Below are positions 52,519-62,125 of a DNA stretch of 64,000 nucleotides, piece after piece. This DNA comes from Mycobacterium sp. IS-1590 (GTDB taxonomy: Bacteria > Actinomycetota > Actinomycetes > Mycobacteriales > Mycobacteriaceae): positions 1 to 64,000 of the forward strand of contig NZ_LQIW01000001.1 of the NCBI RefSeq assembly GCF_001500025.1, read 5' to 3'. The notes below the pieces were generated by a model. That model made no database searches. It saw nothing but the letters and a program-made list of their open reading frames with translations, and was not told the origin of the DNA. A program made the translations under genes and the position numbers. Numbering within the stretch: position 1 is the first letter of the stretch; each line of letters begins with the position of its first letter.

Positions 52519-53064
52519 ATGGCACAGCGACGCGACGTCGACGACGGCATCACCGAGGCCACCCTGGCGCTCCTGCGCACCAGAGGGCCTAACGCCGTGA
52601 CCGTCGAGGCCGTGGCGGCGCGCTCCGGCATCGCCAAGACCACCATTTACCGGCGACATCGCGACCGCCGCGACATGCTTGCCGCCGCGCTGACGCGGGT
52701 GACCGCTCCTGAACCCCTCGCCGCATCAACCGCGGCACCGGATCGGTTCCGCTGGCTCATCGCAGAGGCGGTCAAGGCCATCGAGGTCGGCATCGGCTTT
52801 GGCGGTCTCGCCGCCATGCTCACCGACGACGACCCCGACTTCACCAAGCTCTTCCGCCGCATCCTGGCCAAGGAGCGGGCCGAACTGACATCGGTGATCG
52901 ACGCGGCCAAGGCCGATGGATCGTTCCGCGCCGACATCGACAGCGCCACCCTCATCGACGCGGTGGTCGGCGTAGTCATCGCCGAGCGTGCTCGCACGGG
53001 CCGCATTGCGAACGGCTGGGAGGAGCGACTGTTCGACCTCCTCTGGCCGACGGTGCGGGCCTGA
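52519..53064 (+). CDS. TetR family transcriptional regulator
   Basis: A 181-aa regulator. ATG at 52519 follows GAGGAGG. The helix-turn-helix reads VTVEAVAARSGIAKTTIYRRHRDRRDMLAAAL, the canonical TetR recognition helix. The C-terminal domain resembles the TetR_C-type helical bundle of acyl or drug sensors. Likely represses the divergent membrane-protein gene and itself via the adjacent palindromes. Confidence 0.92.
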   Translation: MAQRRDVDDGITEATLALLRTRGPNAVTVEAVAARSGIAKTTIYRRHRDRRDMLAAALTRVTAPEPLAASTAAPDRFRWLIAEAVKAIEVGIGFGGLAAMLTDDDPDFTKLFRRILAKERAELTSVIDAAKADGSFRADIDSATLIDAVVGVVIAERARTGRIANGWEERLFDLLWPTVRA

Positions 53065-53189
53065 ACCCACCGTTGCCTCACAGCGCACGCTGCCGGCCTG
53101 CCTGAGGCGCGGGACGGGACGACCGTCGACTCCGGCATGTCCAGCTGGCAGGATGGCGATCGTTGGCCGCGTAGATCCGAGGTTCCGAT

Positions 53190-53888
53190 GTGACTAATCG
53201 TCCTGTTGCCGTTGATTTTCACTTCGACGTCATGTGCCCGTTCGCGTATCAGACGTCGCGGTGGATCCGCGAGGTGCGCGAGCGCAGCGGCCTGGAGGTG
53301 AACTGGCGCTTCTTCAGCCTCGAGGAAATCAACCGTCAGGACGGCAAGAAGCATCCGTGGGAGCGGGAGTGGTCGTACGGCTGGTCGATGATGCGCATCG
53401 GCGCGCTGTTGCGCCGGCAGTCGATGGCCGACCTCGACGCATGGTACGAACGCGCGGCACGAGCGCTGCACGTCGAAGGACACAAGCCACACGAAAAGGC
53501 CGTCGCCCGAGCCCTTTTGGAGGAACTCGGCTTCGACCCCCGGCTGGTCGACCAGGCCATCGCCGACCCGACCACCAGCGACGAGGTGATGGCCGACCAC
53601 CAGCGCGTCGTCGACGCCGGCGGCTACGGCGTGCCGACGCTGTTCTTTCCCGACGGGCAGTGCCTGTTCGGGCCGGTGCTCATCGACCCGCCGGCAGGGG
53701 AGGCGGCGCTGCGGCTGTGGGACGCCGTCGTCGCCTGGACCGAGTTCCCGCACCTCTACGAGCTGCAGCGGCCCAAGACGCACGCCGACCAGCAGGCCAT
53801 CACCGAGACCTTCCGCCCGTATCTGGAGGCCAGGGACTGGGTGTCGATCAACCGGGGCAAGGTCGTCACGTTCGACCCGCCGGGTTGA
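53190..53888 (+). CDS. DsbA-fold mycothiol-dependent reductase-like protein (Rv2466c-like) with CPFA motif
   Basis: A 232-aa DsbA-like protein. [19 protein letters not shown] corresponds to the CPWC segment of M. tuberculosis Rv2466c, but the second active-site Cys is replaced, leaving Cys16 alone. Downstream landmarks are [18 protein letters not shown] and the C-terminal [14 protein letters not shown] monothiol mycothiol-dependent reductase or nitroreductase-like role is plausible (inference). GTG start at 53190. Confidence 0.85.
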   Translation: MTNRPVAVDFHFDVMCPFAYQTSRWIREVRERSGLEVNWRFFSLEEINRQDGKKHPWEREWSYGWSMMRIGALLRRQSMADLDAWYERAARALHVEGHKPHEKAVARALLEELGFDPRLVDQAIADPTTSDEVMADHQRVVDAGGYGVPTLFFPDGQCLFGPVLIDPPAGEAALRLWDAVVAWTEFPHLYELQRPKTHADQQAITETFRPYLEARDWVSINRGKVVTFDPPG

Positions 53889-53912
53889 TACCGCGCCCGA
53901 GGACTGCGACGT

Positions 53913-55544
53913 CTACGCTGCCACCAACGACCCGAGCTTGATGTCGGGGTTGTCGCGCTGGAAGCCGTCGAGCCGCCACGGTGTGGAGAACAGCACGAGC
54001 ATGACGCCGTCGCTTCGGGTCAGCACTTCGGCCGACACCTGCTTGTCCATGAACTCGGCGTCGGCGGGGTCGACGACCCGTGCCACTTGATACGGCAACG
54101 ACTCCAGCGCAATCGGGGTGCTGAACTCGGTCGCCATCCGGTGCACGGCCACCTCGAACTGCATCGGTCCGACCGCGGCCAGCACCGGTGCCTGATCGCC
54201 GCGCCGGTCTGAGCGCAGCACCTGCACGACGCCTTCTTGCTCGAGTTGTTCGATTCCGCGACGAAACTGCTTGTGCTTGCTGGGGTCGGTGCCGCGCGCA
54301 ACGGCGAAGTGCTCGGGGGAGAAGCTCGGGATCGGCGGATACTGCACGGGCACATCGCGATACAGCGTGTCACCCGGGCGCAGCGCGGCGGCGTTCGCCA
54401 AGCCGATGACATCACCGGGCCAGGCGGTGTCCAGCGTGGCGCGCTGCTGGCCGAACACCGACTGCGCATACTTCGTCACGAACGGCTTGCCCGTCGCCGC
54501 ATGGGTCAGGACATCTCCACGCTCGAAGGTGCCCGACACCACCCGCGCGTACGCGATGCGGTCGCGGTGTGCCGAATCCATCCCCGCTTGCACCTTGAAA
54601 ACGAAAGCGCTGAACGGTGATTCGACCGGGCGACGCGCGCCCTCGACGTCGAGCGCTCCGCTGGGCGCCGGCGCGAGTCCGACCAGTACGTCGAGAAGCT
54701 GATTCACGCCGAAGTTCAACGCCGCCGACGTGAACAGCAACGGTGAGGCCTCGCCGCTGAGGAACTGCTCACGGTCGTAATCGGCGCCGTCGGCGGACAG
54801 CAGTTCACTCTCCTCGACGGCGGTGTCCCAGTCGTCGCCGGCAGCAGCGTGGGCCTCGGCCGCCGCGATGTGCTCCTCGGGGGCCGCGGTGGCACCACCC
54901 GCGGTGCGGGTGAACCGGATGAAATTTCCGCTTCGTCGGTCGAGCACACCCTTGAAGTCGCCGGCGATACCGACCGGCCACGTCAAAGGCGTGGGGCGCA
55001 ACCCGATTCGCTCCTGGATCTCGTCCATCAATTCCAAAGCGTGGCGCCCGGGCCGGTCCCACTTGTTGATCACCGTGATGATAGGAATCCCGCGATGCTT
55101 ACACACCTGAAACAGCTTCAGGGTCTGGGGCTCAAGACCTTTGGCCGCGTCGATGAGCATCACCGCCGAGTCGACGGCCGTCAGCACCCGGTAGGTGTCT
55201 TCGGAGAAGTCGGCGTGGCCGGGGGTGTCGAGCAGGTTGATGACGCAGTCGCGGTACGGGAACTGCAACGCGGTCGAGGTGATCGAGATGCCCCTGGCCT
55301 TCTCCATCTCCATCCAGTCCGACACGGTCGCACGCCGACCCGCTTTGCCGTGTACCGCGCCGGCCTCGGTGATCGCCCGCGCGTGCAGCGCCAGCGCCTC
55401 GGTCAACGTCGATTTGCCGGCGTCGGGGTGGCTGATGACGGCGAAGGTCCTGCGGCGGCCGGCCTCAGTGGAGATACGGCCAGGTGGCGAGGCGTCGGCG
55501 CTCGGCGCAGCCGTCAGAGCAGTGTCGGTCATAGCGGTAGCCAT
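53913..55544 (-). CDS. prfC: Peptide chain release factor 3
   Basis: A 543-aa translational GTPase that recycles RF1/RF2 after termination. G1 SHPDAGKST, G3 DTPGHADFSEDTYR, and G4 INKWDRPGR (Trp where most have Leu) are present. The C-terminal domains contain VGPMQFEVAVHRM and end with DIKLGSL. Two possible starts, 55544 or the ATG four codons in. Convergent with the DsbA-like gene (24-base gap). Confidence 0.96.
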   Translation of the reverse strand: MATAMTDTALTAAPSADASPPGRISTEAGRRRTFAVISHPDAGKSTLTEALALHARAITEAGAVHGKAGRRATVSDWMEMEKARGISITSTALQFPYRDCVINLLDTPGHADFSEDTYRVLTAVDSAVMLIDAAKGLEPQTLKLFQVCKHRGIPIITVINKWDRPGRHALELMDEIQERIGLRPTPLTWPVGIAGDFKGVLDRRSGNFIRFTRTAGGATAAPEEHIAAAEAHAAAGDDWDTAVEESELLSADGADYDREQFLSGEASPLLFTSAALNFGVNQLLDVLVGLAPAPSGALDVEGARRPVESPFSAFVFKVQAGMDSAHRDRIAYARVVSGTFERGDVLTHAATGKPFVTKYAQSVFGQQRATLDTAWPGDVIGLANAAALRPGDTLYRDVPVQYPPIPSFSPEHFAVARGTDPSKHKQFRRGIEQLEQEGVVQVLRSDRRGDQAPVLAAVGPMQFEVAVHRMATEFSTPIALESLPYQVARVVDPADAEFMDKQVSAEVLTRSDGVMLVLFSTPWRLDGFQRDNPDIKLGSLVAA

Positions 55545-55598
55545 GGTATTGGCCGAACGATGCGATCTGTTAATCCGAGTCGGCCGGAACCCGGGGCG

Positions 55599-56894
55599 TC
55601 ACGACGTCGCGCTGATGCTCTCCGACTGCGACGCCTGCTGCCAGTTCGCGTAGACCTCGGCGAGGAATTGTTCGACGGCGACGGCCGCGTGCGCGGCGCG
55701 CGCCGAGCCGAACATGTCGAAAGCGTGCTGGGCGAAGGGCAATTCGGCGTACACGACCGGTTGGGTGCTGACATCTCGCAGCTTGGCGACGAACGCCCGC
55801 GCCTGCTCGACGGGCACCAGCGAGTCGTTGGTCCCGTGCAACGCGAAGAACGGCGGCGCGTCGGCGGTGATGTGGTTCACCGGCGACGCCTCGAAGTAGG
55901 TCTCAAAGGCCGACTTCTGCGGCTGCTTGATGACCATCTGCTCGAGCAGTTCGGGCATCGACGGATGCATCGCGTCCTCGAAGCGGGTGAAGTCGTAGAC
56001 GCCGTAGAACGGCACCGCGGCCTGCACCCGGGTGTCGACGTCTTCGAAGCCCGGCTGGTACCGCGGGTCGTTGGGCGTCAGCGCCGCCAGCGACGACAGA
56101 TGCCCGCCGGCCGAGCCGCCGGTGATCGCGATGAAGTCCGGGTCACCGCCGTACTCGGCGATGTGCGTCTTGACCCACGCCAGCGCGCGTTTGACGTCGA
56201 CGATGTGGTCGGGCCAGGTGTTGCGCGGGCTGTGGCGGTAGTTGATCGCCACGCAGATCCAGCCGAGCTCGGCGAGATGGCTCATCAACGGATGTGCTTG
56301 TCCGCGTTTGTTTCCCGTCACCCAGGCACCGCCCGGAATCTGAAACAGCACCGGCGCCTTGCCGTTCCGGTCGAGGTCGGGACGCCGCCAGATGTCGAGC
56401 TGGTTCGCGCGGCTGTATTCGCCGTAGCTGATGTCGCCGTCGTGGGCGTAGTCGCGGTAGATGCGCATCATCCGCAGCGCGCCCGGCGTCTTGGCGGTAC
56501 CGCCGCCCGCCGGCTGGCGCCACAGGCCCGACGAGTGGGTGCGGCGATCGGCGCCAAGGCCGCGGTCCAACGCCTCGGTCAGTGGGGCAGCCGCCTTGTG
56601 ACCCGCGCGGTTGAAGTTCAGCAGCCCGATCGCCGAGATGGCGGCCACCACCCACGCGACCACGCGCACCGGACGGCTCAGGCGCCGAGTGGTCAACGCC
56701 AGCCCGCCGATCTGGCTCGCCAGGGTTTGGAGTGGGAACTCGCTCACCACCAAACCAAACCCGAACGAGAAGATCGACGGGTAGCCCTTGCGCACCAGCG
56801 GTCGGTAGCCGTTGAGCGTCGAGGCCGCGGTGACTGCCGTGACAACTATTGCCGCGACCTGCTGGGCGATGCGGCCGATTCGCGCCTTCTTCAT
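55599..56894 (-). CDS. Membrane-anchored lipase/esterase, LipM/LipO-like (HSL family)
   Basis: A 431-aa hydrolase. ATG at 56894 starts MKKARIGRIAQQVAA; two or three N-terminal membrane helices (about 10-95) precede the alpha/beta-hydrolase domain. The oxyanion motif is FQIPGGAWVTGNKRG, the nucleophile GGSAGGH, the acid lies in HGTNDSLVP and the His in PFAQHAFD. This layout fits mycobacterial LipM/LipO-type lipases. The frame stays open far upstream by chance, but nothing before 56894 is protein-like. Confidence 0.9.
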   Translation of the reverse strand: MKKARIGRIAQQVAAIVVTAVTAASTLNGYRPLVRKGYPSIFSFGFGLVVSEFPLQTLASQIGGLALTTRRLSRPVRVVAWVVAAISAIGLLNFNRAGHKAAAPLTEALDRGLGADRRTHSSGLWRQPAGGGTAKTPGALRMMRIYRDYAHDGDISYGEYSRANQLDIWRRPDLDRNGKAPVLFQIPGGAWVTGNKRGQAHPLMSHLAELGWICVAINYRHSPRNTWPDHIVDVKRALAWVKTHIAEYGGDPDFIAITGGSAGGHLSSLAALTPNDPRYQPGFEDVDTRVQAAVPFYGVYDFTRFEDAMHPSMPELLEQMVIKQPQKSAFETYFEASPVNHITADAPPFFALHGTNDSLVPVEQARAFVAKLRDVSTQPVVYAELPFAQHAFDMFGSARAAHAAVAVEQFLAEVYANWQQASQSESISATS

Positions 56895-57104
56895 GCGGTC
56901 ACCATACGAGCCGGCACCGGTGCGGTGACACGGCATACGTGCGCGACCCCCTGTCCGCGGAGAACGGCCGATACCCCGCTGTGGGAGAATTCCCGCATTC
57001 GCACGGCGTGATGGTGCGAACCGCGGGGGGTTCCGCCTGGCACATCGCCGACAAGGCCGTCGGTAGCGCTCTGTCACGCCTTGACCTGCACGTTTGGAGT
57101 TTTC

Positions 57105-58841
57105 ATGGGCGTCCACAGGAATCCCGAGGCCGGCACTGGCGCCTCGCCGACCGCGTCGGGCCTCATCTGGCTCTCTGGCGGCGAGCCGCGCGACGTGTCT
57201 GCCCGCCACGAGCGGTCCACTTTGGTCAGCGCCGGTGTGGTGGTGCTGGTCACGGCGCTGCTGGCATGGCTGGTGGCCGCCTCCGCCCTGGCTCAGTCGA
57301 CATCCTGGCCGTTGGCGACCGTCATCGCGGTGACCTCGGTGTTCGGGCTGCTGATCGGTGCCCTGAGCCGGGCAATCGCAACCGGGGCCGTACGTGGGTC
57401 CGGCGTCACGGGACGCGCTGCGGTGGCGGTCGCCATGGGCCTCGTGGTGGGCGAGCTTGCCGCCGTCGTCGTGTTCTCCGGTTCGGTCGATCGTGTCCTC
57501 GACGAGCGGGCGGCGCGTACGGCCGACTCCAGCCCGGCCGTCGCGCAGGCCGCAGCCGACGTGGACCGCAGCCGGGCCGCGCGCGGTGAACTGGATGCCG
57601 CCGTTGAGCAGGCCGTGCAGCGCCGGCAGGACGCGCTGGTGGTGGCGCGCTGCGAGTTCAATCCCCGGCCTGAGTGCCCGCAGACCGTCATCACGGGCGT
57701 GCCCGGCGCCGGGCCCGAGAACCGGACGGCGAACGACTTCCTCGCCGACGCCCAGGGGAGCCTCGACGCCGCGCTGGCCGAGCGGGACCTTCGCGCGCCG
57801 GCTCTCGACGCGCAGGTTATCGACGGCGAGCAGGCGCTGGCGCAAGCCCGGCAGGCCGCGACGACAGATGCGGATCGGGGACTCGGCGCACGGTGGGTCG
57901 CGATGAATGACCACACGCTGGCGAACCCGGGGGCGCTGGTGTTGCGGATTCTTGTCGACGGCTTCTTCGTCCTGCTGAGCCTCCTGCCGCTGATTCTCCG
58001 GCGGTGGCGCGGTGAGACGTCGCAGGATCGCGGGATCGCCGCCGACGTCGCGCGGGATCGCGCCGAGTTGGAGGCCGACACGGCGGTTGCGGTGAAGCGG
58101 GCCGAGGTGCGTGCGGCCATCGACACGATGTGGGCCGAGCAGCAGCTGGCGAGCGCCCGCATGGCTGTCGAGGCGCAACTGGAGATCGATCGCGAGCAGC
58201 AGCGCCGTCGAGTGATAGAAGCGGTCGACACCGCGATTCCCGCACGTGCGGAACGTATTTCGAAGCCTGAGGATGTGTATCTGCCGATAGCTGCGGAGGC
58301 GGAGGCGGCGAGCTTGGTTGCGGCCGAGGTGCCGGCGCCTGATGTGAATGTGCCGGAGAACCTGCCCGCACCCGTCGAGGAAGACCGCGCGGTAGAGCCC
58401 GCCAAGGAGTCCGCACGTCCGCTGATCCCGGGCATCCCGGATGTCACGCGTGCCGCCGCGCGCTGGATTCGTCCACTGGTGCCGCCGATCATCGTCAACG
58501 CGATCGACACCACCACAAAACCGTTGCGGAGCGCACGGCGGGTCCTCGAGGAGACCGAGGAGATCCACTTCTCGATGCGACGCACGCGCAAAGTGACCAC
58601 TCATGTCGAGGAGAGCGAAGTCGATGCGAGAGAACGTGTTTCGGATCCGACGAGTGAGGTGCGGCCAGTGTCTACCGTCCGAGGCGACGACTGTCGTCAC
58701 GATTACGGCCAGGTAGGCGTGGGCGCGGAACACACGTCGTCGGCCGTGACGAGGGGCGAGGGCCGCCCTGAGTTGAGCGCGGGTGGCACGCGTGAGCTGA
58801 ACGAACGTCGCGGCCCACGGGAACTTCCGCCGGGGCGTTGA
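57105..58841 (+). CDS. DUF4407 membrane/coiled-coil protein
   Basis: A 578-aa protein. ATG at 57105 follows GGAG. The start contains SGLIWLSGGEPRDVSARHERS, the DUF4407 signature, then three membrane helices (about 46-70, 76-95, 108-128), a charged helical segment (130-255), a fourth helix (about 290-310) and a long Ala/Glu/Arg-rich coiled-coil. The C-terminal 100 residues are disordered and polar. Function unknown; such proteins often occur near secretion and signalling genes. Confidence 0.85.
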   Translation: MGVHRNPEAGTGASPTASGLIWLSGGEPRDVSARHERSTLVSAGVVVLVTALLAWLVAASALAQSTSWPLATVIAVTSVFGLLIGALSRAIATGAVRGSGVTGRAAVAVAMGLVVGELAAVVVFSGSVDRVLDERAARTADSSPAVAQAAADVDRSRAARGELDAAVEQAVQRRQDALVVARCEFNPRPECPQTVITGVPGAGPENRTANDFLADAQGSLDAALAERDLRAPALDAQVIDGEQALAQARQAATTDADRGLGARWVAMNDHTLANPGALVLRILVDGFFVLLSLLPLILRRWRGETSQDRGIAADVARDRAELEADTAVAVKRAEVRAAIDTMWAEQQLASARMAVEAQLEIDREQQRRRVIEAVDTAIPARAERISKPEDVYLPIAAEAEAASLVAAEVPAPDVNVPENLPAPVEEDRAVEPAKESARPLIPGIPDVTRAAARWIRPLVPPIIVNAIDTTTKPLRSARRVLEETEEIHFSMRRTRKVTTHVEESEVDARERVSDPTSEVRPVSTVRGDDCRHDYGQVGVGAEHTSSAVTRGEGRPELSAGGTRELNERRGPRELPPGR

Positions 58842-58986
58842 CCCAGAAGCCGTAAGACTCGTCATCTGAATGGTGGGTGCGACAGGTGTCGTCCGTGAGT
58901 GCCAACCCGCTTGATCGATCGGTGTGTACCTGCGGCGCCCGAGTGATTTCATGCGTACGGAGGTTCTTCACCGTGATCGGAGGCGC

Positions 58987-59742
58987 ATGACTCTCGTCGA
59001 CAACGCGACGGTTCGTCGAGCGGTCGAGGCATTCGCGGCCAAGCCCGACCAGCGAGGTGTCCTCGATGTGCTGCGGACGTGCATGTATGGCGAATTGCTG
59101 TTCGACATCACCGGGTCCGACGAGCCTCAGGACGGTTCGTTCGCTGCCGGAGCACGGCTACAGTTCCGCGGCGGCGCGGGGCCTGACGGAGGCCGGGCAC
59201 TTTACGTATTCACCCGGCAGGAGGAGATTGCGCGCCTCTACGATTCGGACACCCGCATTCAGTCGATGGTCACGCCGGCGACTGGTGCGCTGAGTTTCGC
59301 TCGGAGTCGTCAGGACGCTTGGCTCTATATAGATCCTTCAGGTCCGACTTGTGCCCTGTCGGCGGCGGACATCGATTTCGCGCTGGGCAACCCGAACAAC
59401 GAGCCATTGAAAACGGTGCTCGCCGCGTTGGAGGCGGGTGACGCCGACAGACAGGACGTTCTCCAAGTCCTGCTGACGGATGGGCCGTTGCTGCTGGGAG
59501 CCGACGGGAACTCCGTACCGGGCAAAACTTTGCTCCGATCAATGACTTTGAGTGATGGCTCAACCGCCCTGGTCGCTTTCACCAGCGCTCCCGAGGTCGC
59601 CGCGCACAACGCGTTCGATGGCCCGGGCTCATTCACCACGCTCCGGGTGCTGGACATGATCCGCAAGAACCGACACGGAGGAATCGTTATCAACCCCGCT
59701 GGGCCGTCAATTACATTCTCGGCAGCCGAGATTGGCGATTGA
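58987..59742 (+). CDS. SseB family protein with two repeats
   Basis: A 251-aa protein with two tandem SseB-like domains: GSFAAGARLQFRGG, LYVFTRQEEIARLYDSD, then GKTLLRSMTLSDGSTALVAF, SAPEVAAHNA. Each repeat ends with INPAGPS or IDPSGPT followed by an SAAD/E helix. The start ATG follows GGAGGCGC. SseB domains are common in ESX/toxin neighbourhoods of actinobacteria; role unknown, possibly immunity or chaperone. Confidence 0.85.
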   Translation: MTLVDNATVRRAVEAFAAKPDQRGVLDVLRTCMYGELLFDITGSDEPQDGSFAAGARLQFRGGAGPDGGRALYVFTRQEEIARLYDSDTRIQSMVTPATGALSFARSRQDAWLYIDPSGPTCALSAADIDFALGNPNNEPLKTVLAALEAGDADRQDVLQVLLTDGPLLLGADGNSVPGKTLLRSMTLSDGSTALVAFTSAPEVAAHNAFDGPGSFTTLRVLDMIRKNRHGGIVINPAGPSITFSAAEIGD

Positions 59743-59975
59743 CTCTCGCGGGCTGAGTCAATGTATCCCGAGATACTGACTGCCCAGGCTCCCCTCCTCG
59801 GACAGTCAACGCGGGTCAGTAGTGGGCGAAGTTGCCATCCGACGCATCGACCAATCTGGTCGAGAGCCTCGGGGGACAGTTCGGGATGAAGGACGCTGAA
59901 CCTGCTGATGATGTCGTTGACGCCTTCAGCCAAGGTCATCCGACGTCCGCGAATCCCCTTGTAGGAAGCCTTGAG
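59743..59975 (-). other. Possible immunity-gene fragment
   Basis: Minus-strand reading from 59939 gives MTLAEGVNDIISRFSVLHPE and LSPEALDQIGRCVGWQ, protein-like text that then runs on into the antisense of the SseB gene without a clear end. It may be a truncated duplicate of an immunity gene. No ribosome site is evident. Confidence 0.3.
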
Positions 59976-60386
59976 TCACCGCCCGAGGATGCCGGCGCGC
60001 GCGGCTTCGAAGTGTTCGCCGATGATGTCGCGAACCCAACGCAATTGCTCGGCTGTCGTCTTTGGCTTGAAGCTGACCGACTCAACCAACTCCTCGAGAG
60101 GCGTATCCGGCAAGGGGACGAATTTCGTCAAGTACTGCCAGCTGAGTGACCTGTCATGAGGTCCGAATACGTTAGGCGCATCGAGTGGCGCGATCATGCA
60201 ATTTGTACTGCCCTCGCGTGCGGATTGGTAGACCTGTATCTTGCAGTCTGCCGACCGGTAGTAAACAACAGCGCCTAGCCTGCCGCCTTCGTCAACGTTG
60301 AGGTCAACGCCATCGAGCCTGAAGCCGAGTTCAGACAACAGAGGCCCGACAATAGACTGCACTTGATCTGAGAAGTCGTCGGCCAT
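59976..60386 (-). CDS. Putative immunity protein for the third ESX-type toxin
   Basis: A 136-aa acidic protein starting 5 bases after the toxin stop. Features: GFRLDGVDLNVDEGGRLGAV and YYRSADCKIQVYQSAREG early, and LRWVRDIIGEHFEAARAG at the end. No family is recognised; the immunity role rests on position and size. Same strand as toxin and its ESX partner. Confidence 0.65.
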   Translation of the reverse strand: MADDFSDQVQSIVGPLLSELGFRLDGVDLNVDEGGRLGAVVYYRSADCKIQVYQSAREGSTNCMIAPLDAPNVFGPHDRSLSWQYLTKFVPLPDTPLEELVESVSFKPKTTAEQLRWVRDIIGEHFEAARAGILGR

Positions 60387-60391
60387 CTATG

Positions 60392-62116
60392 TCAGCCTTC
60401 CTTTTTCACCCATGAATTACCAACTCGCTCATATCCATATGATGGCGCATGCTGCACCAAATACTTTATCTCCATTGCGGAGAACGAATCTGGGTCGGTT
60501 CGGACAACGTCATCCACTGAGGAAAAACGCGTGCCCTCGACTATGTAGTCGATACGGGCAACACCGCTTTCCATCTGGGTCTTGAGGAACTGCTCGTTGA
60601 CGAGCCATCCGACCGCGTTTGCGTCAGGCTTGCTGAGGCCGTCGCCGATTGCGTTCCAGGTGTCTGGTCCCGTGTCGTAATAGATCCCGCCATTAGCGCG
60701 AGCCTCGCCGATGTATCCACCGTCAAGACCATCCCATTTGCCAAGAACGACGCGATCTACGTCGCCGAATCGGTGGGTGGATAGTTGCGCGACCTCGCGA
60801 GCGAGATCTGTCGTCGGGCTTCCGTTCACGAACGCTTCGTTCAGGTTCGAGGCAACAAGGGGCGCATCGGGTGAGTAACCCGCGTCGCCCAGCGGCAGTG
60901 GCGGATGACCGGTCGCCAATGGCGCCTCGGTGTGGCTCGGAAGATCAGCAAGCGGAGTCGAGTGCTCGACTGTGCCTGTGTGACTTGGCATGTCAATGAC
61001 GTCGTCGGGTATGGCAGCGCGCGCCGCTAGAGCTGCTTCGCCACCGAACATCGCGCTCGGCGCGGTCAGGGCCGTACTGCCGGCTACCTCGCCCAAGTAA
61101 TGCCCGGGGTAGTTCGTCAGGTGCTCGATATCCTCCTTCATCGAGTCGATCGGGTTCGTCACCCGTTCCCAGGTGCCCTTGGCCAGGTCCGTCCACGACT
61201 CTTTCAAGTCCTCCAACCCGTTCGCCCCGATGAGATTCTTGATGCTCTCTTCGGTGCCGAACCAGCCGTCGGCGAAGCCGTCCTCGAAGCTGGGTTTCGG
61301 CATTGCATCGCGTTCGGGCGTCTTGACTGGGGCAAGCGGTTTGTGCGCTGCGGCGACCATCGCGTCGAGCCGCTGTTCGATCTGCTCGGGCGGAACCCCG
61401 CTGTGCAACATCGTTTTGCGCGCGAGGTCCTTGAACTGCTCGACCGCGGCCGGGTCCAACCGCACCGGCTGCGCTGGTTGGCCAGGTTCGGCGATCCGGT
61501 CCAGTGCTTCATCGAGATTCTTCGGCGTTGACGACTGCTCGTCCGGCTTCGGTTCGTCACGCCGCCCGCCAGTCGCAGGCAGCAGCATGTCCTCCAGCGA
61601 CCCCGCCGTCTTCACCACCCGTTCACCGCTGGCCGCGGTGATCGCACCCGCCAACTCGGTGTCGATGCGCTCACCGTCGGCGAGCGCATCCGCGATGCGC
61701 TCCCTGAGGTCGGTGACCTTGGCCGCCACTTGCGCGGCGTACTCCTCGGTCATGTGGCTGGTATCGGGCGGGATCACCTGATTGGTGGACTCATCGATGC
61801 CCACTGCCGGTTGGGCGGCGGCATCGTCGAGGATGCCCTTGATCGTCTCGGCGAGTGCCTCCGCGTCGCGGTGGACGTTCTCCATCCTTTGAGCCGCCGC
61901 GCCGAGATTGTCGGCCACCGCTTCGTGGTCTGCGGCCGTGGCCGTCATCGCCGACTTCGCGGCCTCTGCGCCCTGGCCCTCCCAGGTCGATACCGTGATC
62001 AGCGAACGATAGAACTCAGCCGAGCCGGTGTGATTGTCCGCGGCCTCGCGTGCTGCCTGGGCCACGTCCGCGATCTCGGGAGGCCACTGTTTGAGCTCCC
62101 CAAGGCTCAGCGCCAT
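60392..62116 (-). CDS. ESX-type WXG polymorphic toxin
   Basis: A 574-aa protein. The N-terminal helical domain has Trp45-Glu-Gly47 (VSTWEGQGAEAAKSAM), the WXG turn, followed by helices to about residue 160. A variable linker (160-430) with ESWTDLAKGTWERVTNP follows. The C-terminal 140 residues (LSTHRFGDVDRVVLGKWDG, GIYYDTGPDTWNAIGDG, SAMEIKYLVQHAPSYGYERV) look like a compact nuclease- or hydrolase-type toxin domain, family not certain. Between an ESX partner upstream (9-base gap) and a putative immunity gene. Confidence 0.7.
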   Translation of the reverse strand: MALSLGELKQWPPEIADVAQAAREAADNHTGSAEFYRSLITVSTWEGQGAEAAKSAMTATAADHEAVADNLGAAAQRMENVHRDAEALAETIKGILDDAAAQPAVGIDESTNQVIPPDTSHMTEEYAAQVAAKVTDLRERIADALADGERIDTELAGAITAASGERVVKTAGSLEDMLLPATGGRRDEPKPDEQSSTPKNLDEALDRIAEPGQPAQPVRLDPAAVEQFKDLARKTMLHSGVPPEQIEQRLDAMVAAAHKPLAPVKTPERDAMPKPSFEDGFADGWFGTEESIKNLIGANGLEDLKESWTDLAKGTWERVTNPIDSMKEDIEHLTNYPGHYLGEVAGSTALTAPSAMFGGEAALAARAAIPDDVIDMPSHTGTVEHSTPLADLPSHTEAPLATGHPPLPLGDAGYSPDAPLVASNLNEAFVNGSPTTDLAREVAQLSTHRFGDVDRVVLGKWDGLDGGYIGEARANGGIYYDTGPDTWNAIGDGLSKPDANAVGWLVNEQFLKTQMESGVARIDYIVEGTRFSSVDDVVRTDPDSFSAMEIKYLVQHAPSYGYERVGNSWVKKEG

Positions 62117-62125
62117 GCCCGCACC

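Noticed and set aside
54849..57011. 720-codon plus-strand frame over prfC and the lipase gene
   Set aside because: It is antisense to two unmistakable genes and shows no domain.
56895..58952. A minus-strand frame that extends the lipase gene upstream to over 1,100 codons
   Set aside because: The upstream two thirds is Arg/Pro-rich antisense of the DUF4407 gene; the lipase has a natural start with membrane helices at 56894.
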